Assembly (NCBI RefSeq): GCF_014041995.1
Contig: NZ_CP059492.1
Span: forward strand, 1,798,001 to 1,862,000
Direction of reading: 5' to 3'
Origin: Changpingibacter yushuensis
GTDB lineage: Bacteria > Actinomycetota > Actinomycetes > Actinomycetales > Actinomycetaceae
DNA: 64,000 nt
In this document: positions 16,408-26,038 of the stretch, piece by piece
How the letters are laid out: the number at the start of each line of letters is the position of its first letter
How positions within the stretch are numbered: the stretch's first letter is position 1
Program-made: the position numbers and the translations under genes
Notes under the pieces: generated by a model
What the model was told of the DNA's origin: nothing
Databases searched by the model: none
What the model saw: only the letters and a program-made list of their open reading frames with translations

Positions 16408-17127
16408 ATGGCGAATCAAGCAACTCTGACCGAGCGGCAGGCTGCGGTTCTCATGTGCATCCGTACGCACATGTTGCGCAACCACTACGCGCCAACCATC
16501 CGCGAGATCGGTGACGAAGTCGGCCTTTCCTCTACCTCGTCCGTGAAGTATCAGCTCGATTGCCTCACTGATCTGGGGTATTTGAGGCGTGACACCCGGC
16601 GTCCACGCACAATGGAACTGACGGACCTGGGGCTTTCGTTCGGCGAGGACGTGCGGGCATCCGTGACTGAGCTACCTCTTCCCTCTGTCTCACCTAGTGT
16701 TCGGAGCAATCCAGTATCGTTCAACGACGGCGATTCAATCGTCGCCGTGGAACCGCCCGTCAATGTGCCCGTAGTTGGCCGGATCGCGGCTGGTGCACCG
16801 ATCTTGGCCGAACAGCTTGTGGAGGATGTGTTCACCGTGCCCCGCCGCCTCACGGGCGAGGGCGAGATGTTCGCGCTGAAGGTCTCAGGTGATTCCATGA
16901 TCGATGCCGCGATTTGCGACGGCGATTGGGTAGTGGTGCGCCGTCAGTCGGTGGCAGAGAGCGGAGAGATTGTGGCTGCCATGCTCGATGGTGAAGCTAC
17001 AGTCAAAGTTCTCCAGCGGCGCGCTGGGCATGTCACGCTTCTGCCGCGGAATTCCGCTTACTCCCCCATTCCTGCGGACAACGTGGCGATTCTTGGTCGT
17101 GTTGTGACTGTGTTGCGCGCGATATAG
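16408..17127 (+). CDS. lexA: SOS repressor LexA
   Basis: Repressor of the SOS regulon, 239 residues, which cleaves itself when RecA is activated. The N-terminal winged helix spans about 1-65 (TIREIGDEVGLSSTSSVKYQL). A linker leads to the cleavage site Ala-Gly in RIAAGAPIL, then the catalytic Ser in KVSGDSMIDAAICDGDW and Lys in GEATVKVLQR. ATG 16408 is chosen over the longer frame from 16318 because AAGGAAGG precedes it and similarity begins there. It is divergent from the LysM gene; a strong terminator hairpin follows. Confidence 0.97.
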   Translation: MANQATLTERQAAVLMCIRTHMLRNHYAPTIREIGDEVGLSSTSSVKYQLDCLTDLGYLRRDTRRPRTMELTDLGLSFGEDVRASVTELPLPSVSPSVRSNPVSFNDGDSIVAVEPPVNVPVVGRIAAGAPILAEQLVEDVFTVPRRLTGEGEMFALKVSGDSMIDAAICDGDWVVVRRQSVAESGEIVAAMLDGEATVKVLQRRAGHVTLLPRNSAYSPIPADNVAILGRVVTVLRAI

Positions 17128-17136
17128 GGGCTTATG

Positions 17137-17188
17137 CATTGTGAGGCTGGGGTGCACATCTGTTGATGTGCACCCCAGCCTCACAATG
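17137..17188. terminator. 24-bp perfect hairpin between lexA and ldh
   Basis: A perfect 24-bp stem with a TGTT loop lies between the convergent ends of lexA and ldh, so it can act in both directions. No T-run follows on either side, so termination may rely on the stem or another mechanism. Confidence 0.75.
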
Positions 17189-17220
17189 ACGTTGAGCGCT
17201 AATCACAAGCGCACAAGCGT

Positions 17221-18243
17221 TTAGTAACCGAACTTGGCGGCCACCGCGCGAATAGAATCAGCCGACGCGCGCAGTCCTTCAAATTCGCGAGGGGTTACCA
17301 CTGGAACGAGCCTGCGGCCAAGACCATCGCGGCCCACGACTGTTGGAACAGACATGGCAACATTGGAGACTCCGAGCCAATCATTGAGCTGCGAAGAGAC
17401 GGGCAACACCCGGCGCTCGTCACGCAGAATGGTGGACACGATGTGAGAGACGGAAAGCCCGATGGCGTAGTTTGTGGCGCCCTTTCCATCAATGATCTTG
17501 TATGCAGAGTTCACAACTTCGCGATGAATGGCTTCACGCTCACGGTCATCCAAAGTCTTTCCGGAGGCGGTTTCACCCCACTGAAGCAGCGGAACTGCAC
17601 CGATCATCGCACTAGACCACAGCGGGATCTCAGAATCGCCATGCTCTCCAACGATGTATGCGTGGACAGTCTGAGGAGCCACCCCACAGTCCTGAGCAAC
17701 AAGATAGCGAAGGCGGGACGAATCGAGCACTGTACCTGATCCAAAGAAACGATCTGGCGACATGCCGGAGATCTTCAAGCCAGTGTATGTAACAACGTCC
17801 ACGGGGTTGGAGACGATGAGGAAAATGGCGTTGGGTGCCTGTTCAACAGCAGCAGGAAGGATGTTCTTCATGATGTTGATGGTTGCCCCGGCTAGGTCCA
17901 GTCGCGACTGCCCCGGCTTCTGCTTGGCACCAGCCGTCACCACCACAACATCCGAATCCTTGATGACCTCAATATCGGATGAGCCAACTACGGTTGAAAC
18001 TGGGGCAAACTGGGAACCCTGGGCGATGTCGAGGGCTTCGGCTTTAACTTTGTCCTCAGCGATGTCATACATCGCATAATGGCGTGCAACGCCCTTGATC
18101 ATCATCGCGTATGTGCAGGCTGAGCCAACTGCTCCAGCACCAATGACGGATACCTTTGTGTTGACTTCAGTTACCTTGCCGGAGGAAACCACCGGAACTG
18201 GTGTTGCTTCAACTTCAGCTTCAGGATTGGGATTGTCGGACAA
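17221..18243 (-). CDS. ldh: L-lactate dehydrogenase
   Basis: NAD-dependent interconversion of pyruvate and L-lactate. From TTG 18243 the product has 340 residues. The Rossmann motif KVSVIGAGAVGSACTYAMM begins near 31; the substrate Arg-containing loop follows GAKQKPGQSRLDL, and the catalytic His lies in IVGEHGDSEIPLWSS. An acidic/Pro-rich extension of about 28 residues precedes the fold. TTG is preferred because GAGGTG sits 6 nt ahead and a TACAAT hexamer overlaps the earlier ATG at 18291; the frame itself stays open to 18465. Fermentative lactate production is likely. Confidence 0.93.
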   Translation of the reverse strand: MSDNPNPEAEVEATPVPVVSSGKVTEVNTKVSVIGAGAVGSACTYAMMIKGVARHYAMYDIAEDKVKAEALDIAQGSQFAPVSTVVGSSDIEVIKDSDVVVVTAGAKQKPGQSRLDLAGATINIMKNILPAAVEQAPNAIFLIVSNPVDVVTYTGLKISGMSPDRFFGSGTVLDSSRLRYLVAQDCGVAPQTVHAYIVGEHGDSEIPLWSSAMIGAVPLLQWGETASGKTLDDREREAIHREVVNSAYKIIDGKGATNYAIGLSVSHIVSTILRDERRVLPVSSQLNDWLGVSNVAMSVPTVVGRDGLGRRLVPVVTPREFEGLRASADSIRAVAAKFGY

Positions 18244-18289
18244 TGTGCACCTCACTGATTCGGAGCAGGTTGTTCTGCTTTCATGTTTC

Positions 18290-18295
18290 ATTGTA
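18290..18295 (-). promoter_or_regulatory. -10 hexamer of ldh
   Basis: TACAAT on the minus strand lies about 47 nt upstream of the TTG start and overlaps the alternative ATG, which argues against that ATG. I see no good -35. Confidence 0.4.
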
Positions 18296-18361
18296 CGGAC
18301 CTTGGCGCCACGTCGTGGGCTTGGGCCGATGTTCAGACCGATTTGCAAGCTTGAACGGATG

Positions 18362-20305
18362 TCATTCCTGCTCGAAACGCGCAAGCCTCTCGAGCGCAGA
18401 GATTGCAGTGCTCTTATCTGTTGTGGGCCATAGCGGCGGCAGGGATGCCATGAGATAACCTGCATACCGTGCCTTCCTCAATCGAGGATCAAGCACAGCC
18501 ACCATGCCTTTGTCATCAATTCTGCGGAGAAGCCTGCCTGCACCTTGGGCTAGCCGGAGAGCCGCGTGAGTCGCCGAGACCTCCATGAATCCGTTGCCTC
18601 CGGATTCTTCAGCACGCTTGGTGCGCGCCTGCGTGAGTGGTTCATTAGGCCGAGGAAAGGGAATCCGGTCCATGATGACTAGCCGGCACGTTCGTCCCGG
18701 AACATCTACTCCCTGCCACAGCGAAAGCGTACCGAAAAGCGACGCGGCGTCGTCGTCGGAAAACTCGCGAACGAGAGTGGGCAACTGATCCTCGCCCTGA
18801 ACGAAAATTGGCGTCTGTAGGCGCTCACGCGCATACTCTGCAGCAGCTTCCGCCCCACGACGTGAGGTAAAGAGGGCCAGCGCCCCGCCACCCGATGCGC
18901 GCACGAGGTCCACGATCTCATCGAGCTGCTCGTTACCGTAACCGTCACGCCCCGGTGTGGGAAGGTGCGCAGCGACGTACAAGATGCCTTGCTTGCCGTG
19001 GTCAAAAGGAGAGCCGACGTCGATGCCAGTCCACGGCCCTTGACTCGGATACAGGAAGCCCACCTCGCGGGCGGCGTGGTTAAAGCTGCCGCCAATTTCC
19101 AAAGTAGCTGACGTCAACACCGCTGCTTTCCCCTCGAAGAGCTGGTCCGCAAGCGAGTTTGAGACGTCAAGTGGCGCAACATACAGTGAAGCTCGATCGT
19201 CCAGATCACGCGCGACCCACGGTACGAGCGCACCCTGTGAGGTCTGATCAGATAGAAGCCGATCAACCACCTCAGATAGGCTCTGCACCCGATTGCGTGC
19301 CACGGCCTTGGCAGCGGCGTCTGCTTCCTCTTTGCCTGGCAGCTCTCCCACGTCAACAGCTGCCTGCTGCAACTCTCCCAAGAGCCGCAACAACGCATCC
19401 TGAAGGTTCTCCGGCAACTGGGTGATACGCCCCTCGGGAAGGTCCGCGAGCGCCGTATCAATCCCATCGCCTGCATCTTCTAGCTCAACTGCAAGGATCT
19501 TCTCACGGCGCAAGAGCCGCGCGAGAGCCGCTATGTCTGCTTTGGATACGGATGCTGTGAGCTGGCTCGTCACGCGGTCCACCAAGTCATGTGCTTCGTC
19601 AACGATGTAGGCCTGAGCTTCTGGAAGGACGGGAGTTCCCGCACTCTGGATACCCAGCATCGAATGATTTGTGACGACGACGTCGGCTTCATCGGCCTGT
19701 TGGCGCGCGAGAACTGGAAAACAGGAGCCACGCAGGGGGCACTTGGACCCTAGGCACTCCGGTTTGGCGATGGAAACCTGCCGCCATGCTCGATCAGAAA
19801 CGCCTGGCACAAGGTCATCCCGGTCTCCTGAGTCGGTTGACATCGCCCAATCGCGCAGCCTCACAACCTCCTCACCAGTGGAACTGGCACCGTACTCCCC
19901 TGAGGCACGGGAGAGAAGAGCATCATCCTCTGGGTACCCGCCCGCGGCCTTTCGAAGGCACACGTAGTTGTTCCAGCCCTTGAGGAGGCTGACTCGGGGA
20001 GACTTCCCGGTGGCGTTGTACACGGCCTCGGCTACCCGCGGGGCGTCGTGGGCCACGATTTGGCGCTGCAATGCGAGGGTTGCCGTCGAGACGATGACTC
20101 TCGAATCGTTCTCAATTGCCCACTTCATGGCGGGAACGAGGTAGCCGATCGACTTACCCGTTCCCGTGCCAGCCTGAACGAGGAGGTGCCCGTCCACTTC
20201 CAGACAGTCCACCACCGCTTGGGCCATTTCGACTTGGCCTTCACGGCGCTTTCCGCCCAGCTGGGCAACGACGGCATCGAGAAGATCCTCGATATCAGCG
20301 CCCAC
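18362..20305 (-). CDS. DinG/YoaA-like ATP-dependent DNA helicase
   Basis: XPD-like superfamily 2 helicase with an iron-sulfur cluster, 647 residues. Walker A is VQAGTGTGKSIGYL near 44, the DEAH box is VDEAHDLVDR near 235. Four cysteines fit the Fe-S site: one in NNYVCLRKA and three in ECLGSKCPLRGSC. C-terminal motifs include SATLEIGG, ALFTSRRGAEAA and QGAGRLLRR. Such enzymes unwind damaged duplexes, R-loops or flaps. The GTG start lies 5 nt after the hflX stop, so the two are probably cotranscribed. No SOS box is seen upstream. Confidence 0.88.
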   Translation of the reverse strand: MGADIEDLLDAVVAQLGGKRREGQVEMAQAVVDCLEVDGHLLVQAGTGTGKSIGYLVPAMKWAIENDSRVIVSTATLALQRQIVAHDAPRVAEAVYNATGKSPRVSLLKGWNNYVCLRKAAGGYPEDDALLSRASGEYGASSTGEEVVRLRDWAMSTDSGDRDDLVPGVSDRAWRQVSIAKPECLGSKCPLRGSCFPVLARQQADEADVVVTNHSMLGIQSAGTPVLPEAQAYIVDEAHDLVDRVTSQLTASVSKADIAALARLLRREKILAVELEDAGDGIDTALADLPEGRITQLPENLQDALLRLLGELQQAAVDVGELPGKEEADAAAKAVARNRVQSLSEVVDRLLSDQTSQGALVPWVARDLDDRASLYVAPLDVSNSLADQLFEGKAAVLTSATLEIGGSFNHAAREVGFLYPSQGPWTGIDVGSPFDHGKQGILYVAAHLPTPGRDGYGNEQLDEIVDLVRASGGGALALFTSRRGAEAAAEYARERLQTPIFVQGEDQLPTLVREFSDDDAASLFGTLSLWQGVDVPGRTCRLVIMDRIPFPRPNEPLTQARTKRAEESGGNGFMEVSATHAALRLAQGAGRLLRRIDDKGMVAVLDPRLRKARYAGYLMASLPPLWPTTDKSTAISALERLARFEQE

Positions 20306-20310
20306 GTGAC

Positions 20311-21888
20311 CTACTTGGTTTCGTCGGGATTGGGCGCCGCGGCGGCTTCGGGTTCACCGATCATGTAATCGGTGAGTGCGGCCTCCAATCCGGCGGAGAC
20401 CATCGCGTGGATCCACGTTCCGCCGTCGCGATACTCAACGGGTTCTAGGAGTTCACCTTCCGCATATACGCGTGAGACCAGCGATCCCATTGAATACGGG
20501 ATCACAACCTGCACCTGCACTGCGGGGCGGGGCAACGCTTGGTCGATGACCTCCATGAGGTCGTCGATTCCTTCGCCGGTCAAACACGAGACGACGACGG
20601 CACCCGAAAAGCGTGATCGCAAAGTTGCGATGTCAACGGGATCGGCGAGGTCAGCTTTGGAGAGCACGATGATCTCGTGAGCATCGTGGATGCCTGGCAC
20701 GTCAGCCAGGGTGTCATGGACCGCCTGTACCTGACCAACGGGATCGTGGTGCGATGCGTCAACAACGTGCAAGAGCACGTCAGCCTCTCCCACTTCCTCA
20801 AGAGTTGAGCGAAACGCTTCCACTAGCTGAGTTGGCAGGTTGCGAACAAACCCAACTGTGTCAGAGATTGTGAAGTCGCGCCCTTCAGGGGTGCGCGCTC
20901 TACGCACAGTGGGGTCGAGGGTGGCGAACAAAGCGTTCTCAACGAGCACGCCTGCTCCGGTGATCCGATTAAGGAGCGAGGATTTCCCCGCGTTTGTGTA
21001 TCCGACTATCACGACGGATGGAATCTTGGTGCGGCGGCGTTCAGACCTCTGCTGTTCACGAGCAGGCGTCATCTGCCGAATATCCTTACGGAGTTTCGCC
21101 ATGCGATTTCGGATGCGGCGGCGGTCCATTTCGATCTGGGTTTCGCCAGGGCCGCGGGATCCAATACCTGCACCGGCCGCCACTCGGCCACCGGCCTGCC
21201 GGGACATGGACTCACCCCAACCACGCAGGCGCGGGAGCAAGTACTCTAGTTGAGCGAGCTCCACCTGAGCTTTGCCCTCGCGGGACTTGGCATGGCGAGC
21301 AAAGATATCCAGAATCAAGGCGGTGCGGTCTATCACCTTGACCTTGACGATGTCCTCAAGTGCACGGCGTTGGGAGGGTGCCAGCTCCGAATCGGCGATG
21401 ACCGTATCGGCTTCAAGCTCTGCAACGAGTTCGGCCAGTTCCTTGGCCTTTCCTGAGCCGAGATAGGTTGCTGGATCGGGCAGGTCGCGGTGTTGAATCA
21501 CGCCGTCGAGCACTTCGGATCCAGCAGTTTCTGCCAGAGCGGCGAGTTCCCGTAGGGAGTCCTCTGCATCCTTGAGCGTGCCATCCAGCCACAACCCCAC
21601 CAAGACGACTCGTTCGAGCCTGACCTGACGGTACTCAATATCGACGCCTTCTTCGCGTTCGACGCCAGTTTCTTGGCTCGCCACACGCCGCAATGAGGTA
21701 CGTTCCTCACGGTCGAGTGAATCTCCAGACCATGAACCTGTGTATGCGGGGTCCGCCTGAAGCGCGGTGCCTTCGCGCGAGTGGACATCCACCTCGGAAT
21801 CGTGATCTAAGGCGTCACGGTTGGCGGCGTCGTCGTTCGTTCGGGCCACATCGGACCCTGATGTTGTGGACGTTGTGTACTCCTTCAA
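20311..21888 (-). CDS. hflX: GTPase HflX
   Basis: Ribosome-associated GTPase that splits or rescues stalled ribosomes, 525 residues. The N-terminal glycine-rich HflX domain includes TYLGSGKAKELAELV and ELAPSQRRALED; a helical linker rich in Arg follows (QIEMDRRRIRNRMAKLRKDI). The G domain has G1 VGYTNAGKSSLLNRI, G3 DTVGF, G4 SKAD. An N-terminal extension of about 110 acidic residues is specific to Actinobacteria. The TTG start has GAGGAG 4 nt upstream. The helicase gene follows 5 nt after the stop. Confidence 0.94.
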   Translation of the reverse strand: MKEYTTSTTSGSDVARTNDDAANRDALDHDSEVDVHSREGTALQADPAYTGSWSGDSLDREERTSLRRVASQETGVEREEGVDIEYRQVRLERVVLVGLWLDGTLKDAEDSLRELAALAETAGSEVLDGVIQHRDLPDPATYLGSGKAKELAELVAELEADTVIADSELAPSQRRALEDIVKVKVIDRTALILDIFARHAKSREGKAQVELAQLEYLLPRLRGWGESMSRQAGGRVAAGAGIGSRGPGETQIEMDRRRIRNRMAKLRKDIRQMTPAREQQRSERRRTKIPSVVIVGYTNAGKSSLLNRITGAGVLVENALFATLDPTVRRARTPEGRDFTISDTVGFVRNLPTQLVEAFRSTLEEVGEADVLLHVVDASHHDPVGQVQAVHDTLADVPGIHDAHEIIVLSKADLADPVDIATLRSRFSGAVVVSCLTGEGIDDLMEVIDQALPRPAVQVQVVIPYSMGSLVSRVYAEGELLEPVEYRDGGTWIHAMVSAGLEAALTDYMIGEPEAAAAPNPDETK

Positions 21889-21941
21889 TTGGCTCCTCTA
21901 ATAATCTCACATCGCAGAAGCGTGCGCTGAGCAGGCTCGGG

Positions 21942-21947
21942 TAAACT
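21942..21947 (+). promoter_or_regulatory. -10 hexamer for a leaderless RsmC-like gene
   Basis: TAAACT, then exactly 6 nt, then the GTG at 21954. No Shine-Dalgarno is visible. Confidence 0.5.
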
Positions 21948-21953
21948 ACCTTC

Positions 21954-22598
21954 GTGAGCACAGAGCATTACTTTTCCGCCAGCCCCTCATCCGACGAAGC
22001 GCCAGTCCTGCGCGAGGTAACTCTGCGCGGCAATCCCTATTCTGTGGTGACCCAAGGCGGTGTCTTCTCACATGATCGCGTCGATAAGGGAACGGCTGTT
22101 CTGCTGTCAAAAGTCCCGGATCCGCTCCTAGCGCACAGGGGCATCGCGGTGGACGTTGGCTGCGGCTGGGGCCCCATCACGCTGGCACTTGCAGCGGCAG
22201 CACCCGGCGCCCACGTATGGGGTGTTGATGTCAATGAACGCGCCCGGAAACTGACGGCTGAGAACCTAGAGCGAGCGGGTCTTAGTGGATCTGTATTCTC
22301 TCCCGAGGAAGCCTTCGCCCAGTTGGGCGACCGCAAGGTTGACCTTATCTGGTCCAACCCTCCCGTGCGTATTGGAAAGGCGGAGTTGCACTCGCTTCTT
22401 TCGACTTGGCTCACCGTCTTGTCCGACGACGGCGTCGCCTACCTCGTTGTGCAAAAGAACCTTGGCGCAGATTCCCTTCAGAACTGGCTTCACAAGCAAG
22501 GTTTCGGATGCGAGAAGATCGGCTCAGCCAAGGGGTTTCGAGTCTTTGAGGCTACCCGCCACCCCCGTGCCGACGTTGTGGATTCCCACGAAGGCTAG
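21954..22598 (+). CDS. RsmC/RlmG-like small-domain methyltransferase
   Basis: S-adenosylmethionine-dependent methyltransferase of 214 residues. The MTS domain has the SAM motif AVDVGCGWGPITLALA near 63 and the catalytic-type LIWSNPPVRIG near 135; the Asn-Pro-Pro form is typical of base N-methylation. E. coli RsmC methylates G1207 of 16S rRNA, but this protein lacks the extra N-terminal domain and matches the short actinobacterial form, so the exact target is an inference. It converges on dapF with only 4 nt between stop codons. Confidence 0.82.
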   Translation: MSTEHYFSASPSSDEAPVLREVTLRGNPYSVVTQGGVFSHDRVDKGTAVLLSKVPDPLLAHRGIAVDVGCGWGPITLALAAAAPGAHVWGVDVNERARKLTAENLERAGLSGSVFSPEEAFAQLGDRKVDLIWSNPPVRIGKAELHSLLSTWLTVLSDDGVAYLVVQKNLGADSLQNWLHKQGFGCEKIGSAKGFRVFEATRHPRADVVDSHEG

Positions 22599-22602
22599 GA
22601 GC

Positions 22603-23475
22603 TTAGTGCCCCGCAATCCCCAGCACATTCACTTCGGCGACGAGGATAGCTGGACCAGTCAGGAATGCTCGGCCGCCCTCAATGAGCACCGAAAGGTGGC
22701 CACCTCGAGCATCTATCTCAACTCTGCCCGCACAGTCGCCGCGAGCAAGTAGTACAGCGAGTGCCACAGCGCACGTGCCAGTTCCACAGGCCAAAGTCTC
22801 ACCTACGCCTCGTTCGAGGACCCGCATGGCGGTGACTTCTCCTGGCACGGCAAGCTCAAGGTTAGTCCCGTCTTTCGGAACCGGATCGTACTGTGGCGCG
22901 TGATGAAGATCCGCGGCTTCGAGTTCTGCGAGGTTCTGCAACAGCACCACGGTATGTGGATTAGGCATCGTGACAGAGACGGCAGGCCGGATCCCAACTC
23001 CCGGAATGTCGACGGTGGTATCTGCTCCGCCGGGGCCGAATGGCAGGCCGTACTCTCCCATATCCACGGTGTAGTCAGTATCGTTGAACCGAACAGTACG
23101 AACTCCGCCACGGGTTGCCACGGCAACCTCTTCACCCGATACCAGATCGATGAGGCCCTGGATCCTCAGATAGTGCACGAACACCCGCACACCATTGCCG
23201 CACATCTGCGCAACAGAGCCGTCCGCATTGCGATAGTCCATGAACCATTCGGCCTCAGGATGGGCCGCGGCAACATCAGCCATTTCAGGCACATGCGCAG
23301 TGCGCACAACACGGATCAGACCGTCGGCTCCAACGCCTAGATGCCTATCGCATATAGCTGCAACAGTCTGTTCACTGATGGTGCGCTGACCAGCTAGGTC
23401 TGGAACCAGCACGAAGTCGTTGCCAGCACCGTGCCCCTTGGTGAGGGTCACGCCTTCAAGCTCAGGGATTATCAC
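22603..23475 (-). CDS. dapF: Diaminopimelate epimerase
   Basis: Converts LL- to meso-diaminopimelate for lysine and peptidoglycan, 290 residues, without a cofactor. The two catalytic cysteines lie in AQMCGNGVRVFVHYL (near 90) and LACGTGTCAVAL (near 240), and the N-terminal GAGNDFVLVPD is the family start. Together with dapA and dapB in this window it covers most of the late pathway. The GTG start is preceded by TAGGCT at 6 nt, which overlaps the 3' end of miaA, so dapF may have its own leaderless promoter as well as miaA readthrough. Confidence 0.96.
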   Translation of the reverse strand: MIIPELEGVTLTKGHGAGNDFVLVPDLAGQRTISEQTVAAICDRHLGVGADGLIRVVRTAHVPEMADVAAAHPEAEWFMDYRNADGSVAQMCGNGVRVFVHYLRIQGLIDLVSGEEVAVATRGGVRTVRFNDTDYTVDMGEYGLPFGPGGADTTVDIPGVGIRPAVSVTMPNPHTVVLLQNLAELEAADLHHAPQYDPVPKDGTNLELAVPGEVTAMRVLERGVGETLACGTGTCAVALAVLLARGDCAGRVEIDARGGHLSVLIEGGRAFLTGPAILVAEVNVLGIAGH

Positions 23476-23479
23476 GTGT

Positions 23480-24403
23480 TTAGCCTATCTCCATGATGCG
23501 GGATGCGATATCACGGGCCACGCGCGTGATATCACCGTCAGTCAGATCAAACCACGTCAAACGCGGATCAGCACGGAACCATGTGCCTTGCTTCTTTGCG
23601 AGCCGTCGCGTAGCAAGAGCTATGGATTCGATCGCCTCCTGCGGGGTGAGGTTCCCGTCAATGACGTCAAGTGCCTGCGCATATCCAGTAGCGCGCGACG
23701 CAGTTGGTGCGTGGCGCAGACCTACATCAATGAGCCCTCTCGTCTCTTCAAGGAGACCACTCTTCATCATGTCCTGTGCGCGGCGTTCGATGGAATCGTG
23801 CAGCACGGCTTTCTCACGAGTAACTGCAAACATGAGCACGGACTCGAAGTGGGAGGTGTGCCGAGGGAAGCGTGGCGTGTAGGGCTGGCCTGTCAAACGA
23901 ATGACCTCCAACGCCCGAACCACTCGTCTGGGGTTCGCTACATCCATCGTTGCGTAAGCACGGGGATCTTTCTGGGCTAGCTCCGCAACCAGCGGAGCTA
24001 GCCCCTGCATGGTCACGGTGGCTTCAAGTTCCGCGCGGATCCGCGAGTCGTGGCCCGGAAAGTCCAACTCATCGAGCAGACCAGATACATACAGCCCTGA
24101 TCCGCCCACAACGATCGGGATCCTGTCGCGCGATTGGATGTCTGCAACATCCAATCGCGCGGAGCGCTGGTAGGCAGCCACACTCGCTTCATCTGTCACA
24201 TCAAGCACGTCGACCTGGTGATGTGGGATTCCCAGGCGTTGCTCCAGCGGAAGCTTGGCCGTGCCAATGTCCATACCGCGGTAGAGCTGCATGGCGTCAG
24301 CAGAAATGATCTCAACTGAGTCTGGCCCGCCCAGAAGCGCCGCGAGTTCAAGCGACAGGGCCGTCTTGCCTGAAGCAGTTGGGCCGACGATTGAAACTAT
24401 CAC
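23480..24403 (-). CDS. miaA: tRNA dimethylallyltransferase MiaA
   Basis: Adds a dimethylallyl group to N6 of A37 in tRNAs reading UNN codons, 307 residues. The P-loop VGPTASGKTALSLELAALL is at 6-24, ISADAMQLYRGMDIGTAK follows, and VVGGSGLYVSGLLDEL is the later substrate-binding segment. MiaB, encoded just upstream, methylthiolates the product, so the two act in sequence. The GTG start lies 3 nt after the miaB stop. Confidence 0.96.
   Translation of the reverse strand: MIVSIVGPTASGKTALSLELAALLGGPDSVEIISADAMQLYRGMDIGTAKLPLEQRLGIPHHQVDVLDVTDEASVAAYQRSARLDVADIQSRDRIPIVVGGSGLYVSGLLDELDFPGHDSRIRAELEATVTMQGLAPLVAELAQKDPRAYATMDVANPRRVVRALEVIRLTGQPYTPRFPRHTSHFESVLMFAVTREKAVLHDSIERRAQDMMKSGLLEETRGLIDVGLRHAPTASRATGYAQALDVIDGNLTPQEAIESIALATRRLAKKQGTWFRADPRLTWFDLTDGDITRVARDIASRIMEIG
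23482..23487 (-). promoter_or_regulatory. -10 hexamer for leaderless dapF
   Basis: TAGGCT on the minus strand, 6 nt before the dapF GTG, overlapping the miaA stop codon. Confidence 0.42.
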
Positions 24404-24406
24404 TGG

Positions 24407-25966
24407 TCAGTCCGCAGGCCGCGAAGATGCCACTGGGAGGGAGGTCCGAATGCTTGGCATGCCGATTGCAACAGGTGCCCGTCCTTCCGCTTCCGCTGTC
24501 AGTTCGGCAGTCCGGCGTTCGCGGGCCTGCCATGCGTCGCCCGACCGCGTGCGCCGCACCTCAAACAGTCCACCTTCAGAGGCCGAATCTGCCACCAAGT
24601 GGTAGGGAGCAGCGTGGGTAACCACAGCACGCACCATATCGCCTGGCCGGGGCCGCTCGGCTTCAGGCAAGGTATCTGGAAGTGCCACATGGACGAGCCG
24701 ATTGTCAGCTGCTCGGCCACTCACGCGGTGTGTGGCGCGGTCCTTGCGGCCCTCGCTCTCCGAGACGAGCACTTCGACAGCGCGACCAACCTGCTTACGG
24801 TTTTCTTCTTCCGAGATTCTGTCCTGGAGCGCGGAAAGCCGCCGGTAGCGATCTGCAACGACGGCTTCGGGGACCTGCTCCTCCATGTCCGCGGCCGGAG
24901 TACCCGGGCGTGGTGAATAGATAAAAGTGAATGCTGAGCTGAACCGAGACTTCTCCACAACATCCAAGGTCGCTTGGAAGTCCTCTTCGGTCTCACCAGG
25001 AAAGCCCACAATGATGTCAGTTGTGATGGCGGCGTCAGGAATCTGATCGCGCACACGCTCAAGGATGCCTAGGAACTTCTCTGATCGATACGAACGCCGC
25101 ATCTTTCGAAGAATCGAGTCAGAGCCTGATTGAAGTGGCATATGTAGTGACGGCATCACGTTGTGAGTCTCAGCCATCGCAGCGATGACCTCATCAGAGA
25201 AAGCTGCTGGATGGGGTGAGGTAAAGCGCACTCGCTCTAGGCCAGGAACCTCTCCGCATGCGCGCAGGAGCTTAGCGAATGCTTGCCTATCACCAAATCC
25301 GACGCCGTATGAGTTGACGTTCTGCCCAAGCAGAGTCACTTCCAACGCGCCTTCAGATACAACTGCATTAACCTCGTTGAGCACGTCGCCTGGCCTGCGA
25401 TCACGTTCCTTTCCCCGAAGATGGGGAACAATGCAGAAGGTACACGTGTTGTTGCAGCCCACGGAGATCGAAACCCAGGCCGCATATGCCGACTCACGGT
25501 GCGTGGGCAAGGTTGAAGGGAATACCTTCAACGATTCTTCAATCTCCACGGCAGCCTCGTGATTGTGGCGAGCCCGCTCAAGCAGTGCTGGAAGGACGTC
25601 GAGGTTATGGGTGCCAAGCACGGCATCCACCCACGGTGCTTTTTCCACAATGCCGTCTCGCATCTGTTGGGCAAGGCAGCCCCCTACAGCAATCTGCATG
25701 CCGGGGCGATCTCGCTTGACAGATGCGAGCTGCCCGAGGTTACCGAACAGCTTGTTGGCAGCGTTCTCCCGCACCGAACACGTGTTGAGAATAACGATGT
25801 CCGCACCCTCGTCGCCGGCCAGCGTGGCACGCGCCGCCTTGTCCGGGACCTGCGCAACAGGCACATAGCCCGCAGCGTCAAGGAGGCCCGCAAGACGTTC
25901 GGAATCGTGGACGTTCATCTGGCAGCCAAGGGTACGGATGGCATAGGTAATCGGTAGTTCAGACAT
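24407..25966 (-). CDS. miaB: tRNA methylthiotransferase MiaB
   Basis: Radical SAM enzyme that converts i6A37 to ms2i6A37, 519 residues. The N-terminal UPF0004 domain holds three cluster cysteines in [22 protein letters not shown] and VGGCLAQQ; the radical SAM CxxxCxxC is CNNTCTFC near 165. A TRAM RNA-binding domain is near 395-460 and a 55-residue tail follows. The start ATG has TAGACT 8 nt upstream and no clear Shine-Dalgarno. It lies downstream of recX and 3 nt ahead of miaA. Confidence 0.95.
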   Translation of the reverse strand: MSELPITYAIRTLGCQMNVHDSERLAGLLDAAGYVPVAQVPDKAARATLAGDEGADIVILNTCSVRENAANKLFGNLGQLASVKRDRPGMQIAVGGCLAQQMRDGIVEKAPWVDAVLGTHNLDVLPALLERARHNHEAAVEIEESLKVFPSTLPTHRESAYAAWVSISVGCNNTCTFCIVPHLRGKERDRRPGDVLNEVNAVVSEGALEVTLLGQNVNSYGVGFGDRQAFAKLLRACGEVPGLERVRFTSPHPAAFSDEVIAAMAETHNVMPSLHMPLQSGSDSILRKMRRSYRSEKFLGILERVRDQIPDAAITTDIIVGFPGETEEDFQATLDVVEKSRFSSAFTFIYSPRPGTPAADMEEQVPEAVVADRYRRLSALQDRISEEENRKQVGRAVEVLVSESEGRKDRATHRVSGRAADNRLVHVALPDTLPEAERPRPGDMVRAVVTHAAPYHLVADSASEGGLFEVRRTRSGDAWQARERRTAELTAEAEGRAPVAIGMPSIRTSLPVASSRPAD

Positions 25967-25974
25967 CGCCGACC

Positions 25975-25980
25975 AGTCTA
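25975..25980 (-). promoter_or_regulatory. Possible -10 for miaB
   Basis: TAGACT lies 8 nt before the miaB ATG. The spacing is slightly longer than at the better leaderless candidates. Confidence 0.33.
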
Positions 25981-26038
25981 GTTGAGAGAATCCAAATCAC
26001 CAGCATGCCGCATGAGGCATGCATCGCGTTTGACAGCA

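Noticed and set aside
18244-18465. Longer lactate dehydrogenase frame (414 residues)
   Set aside because: It would begin inside the helicase gene and overlaps a -10 hexamer; no similarity supports it.
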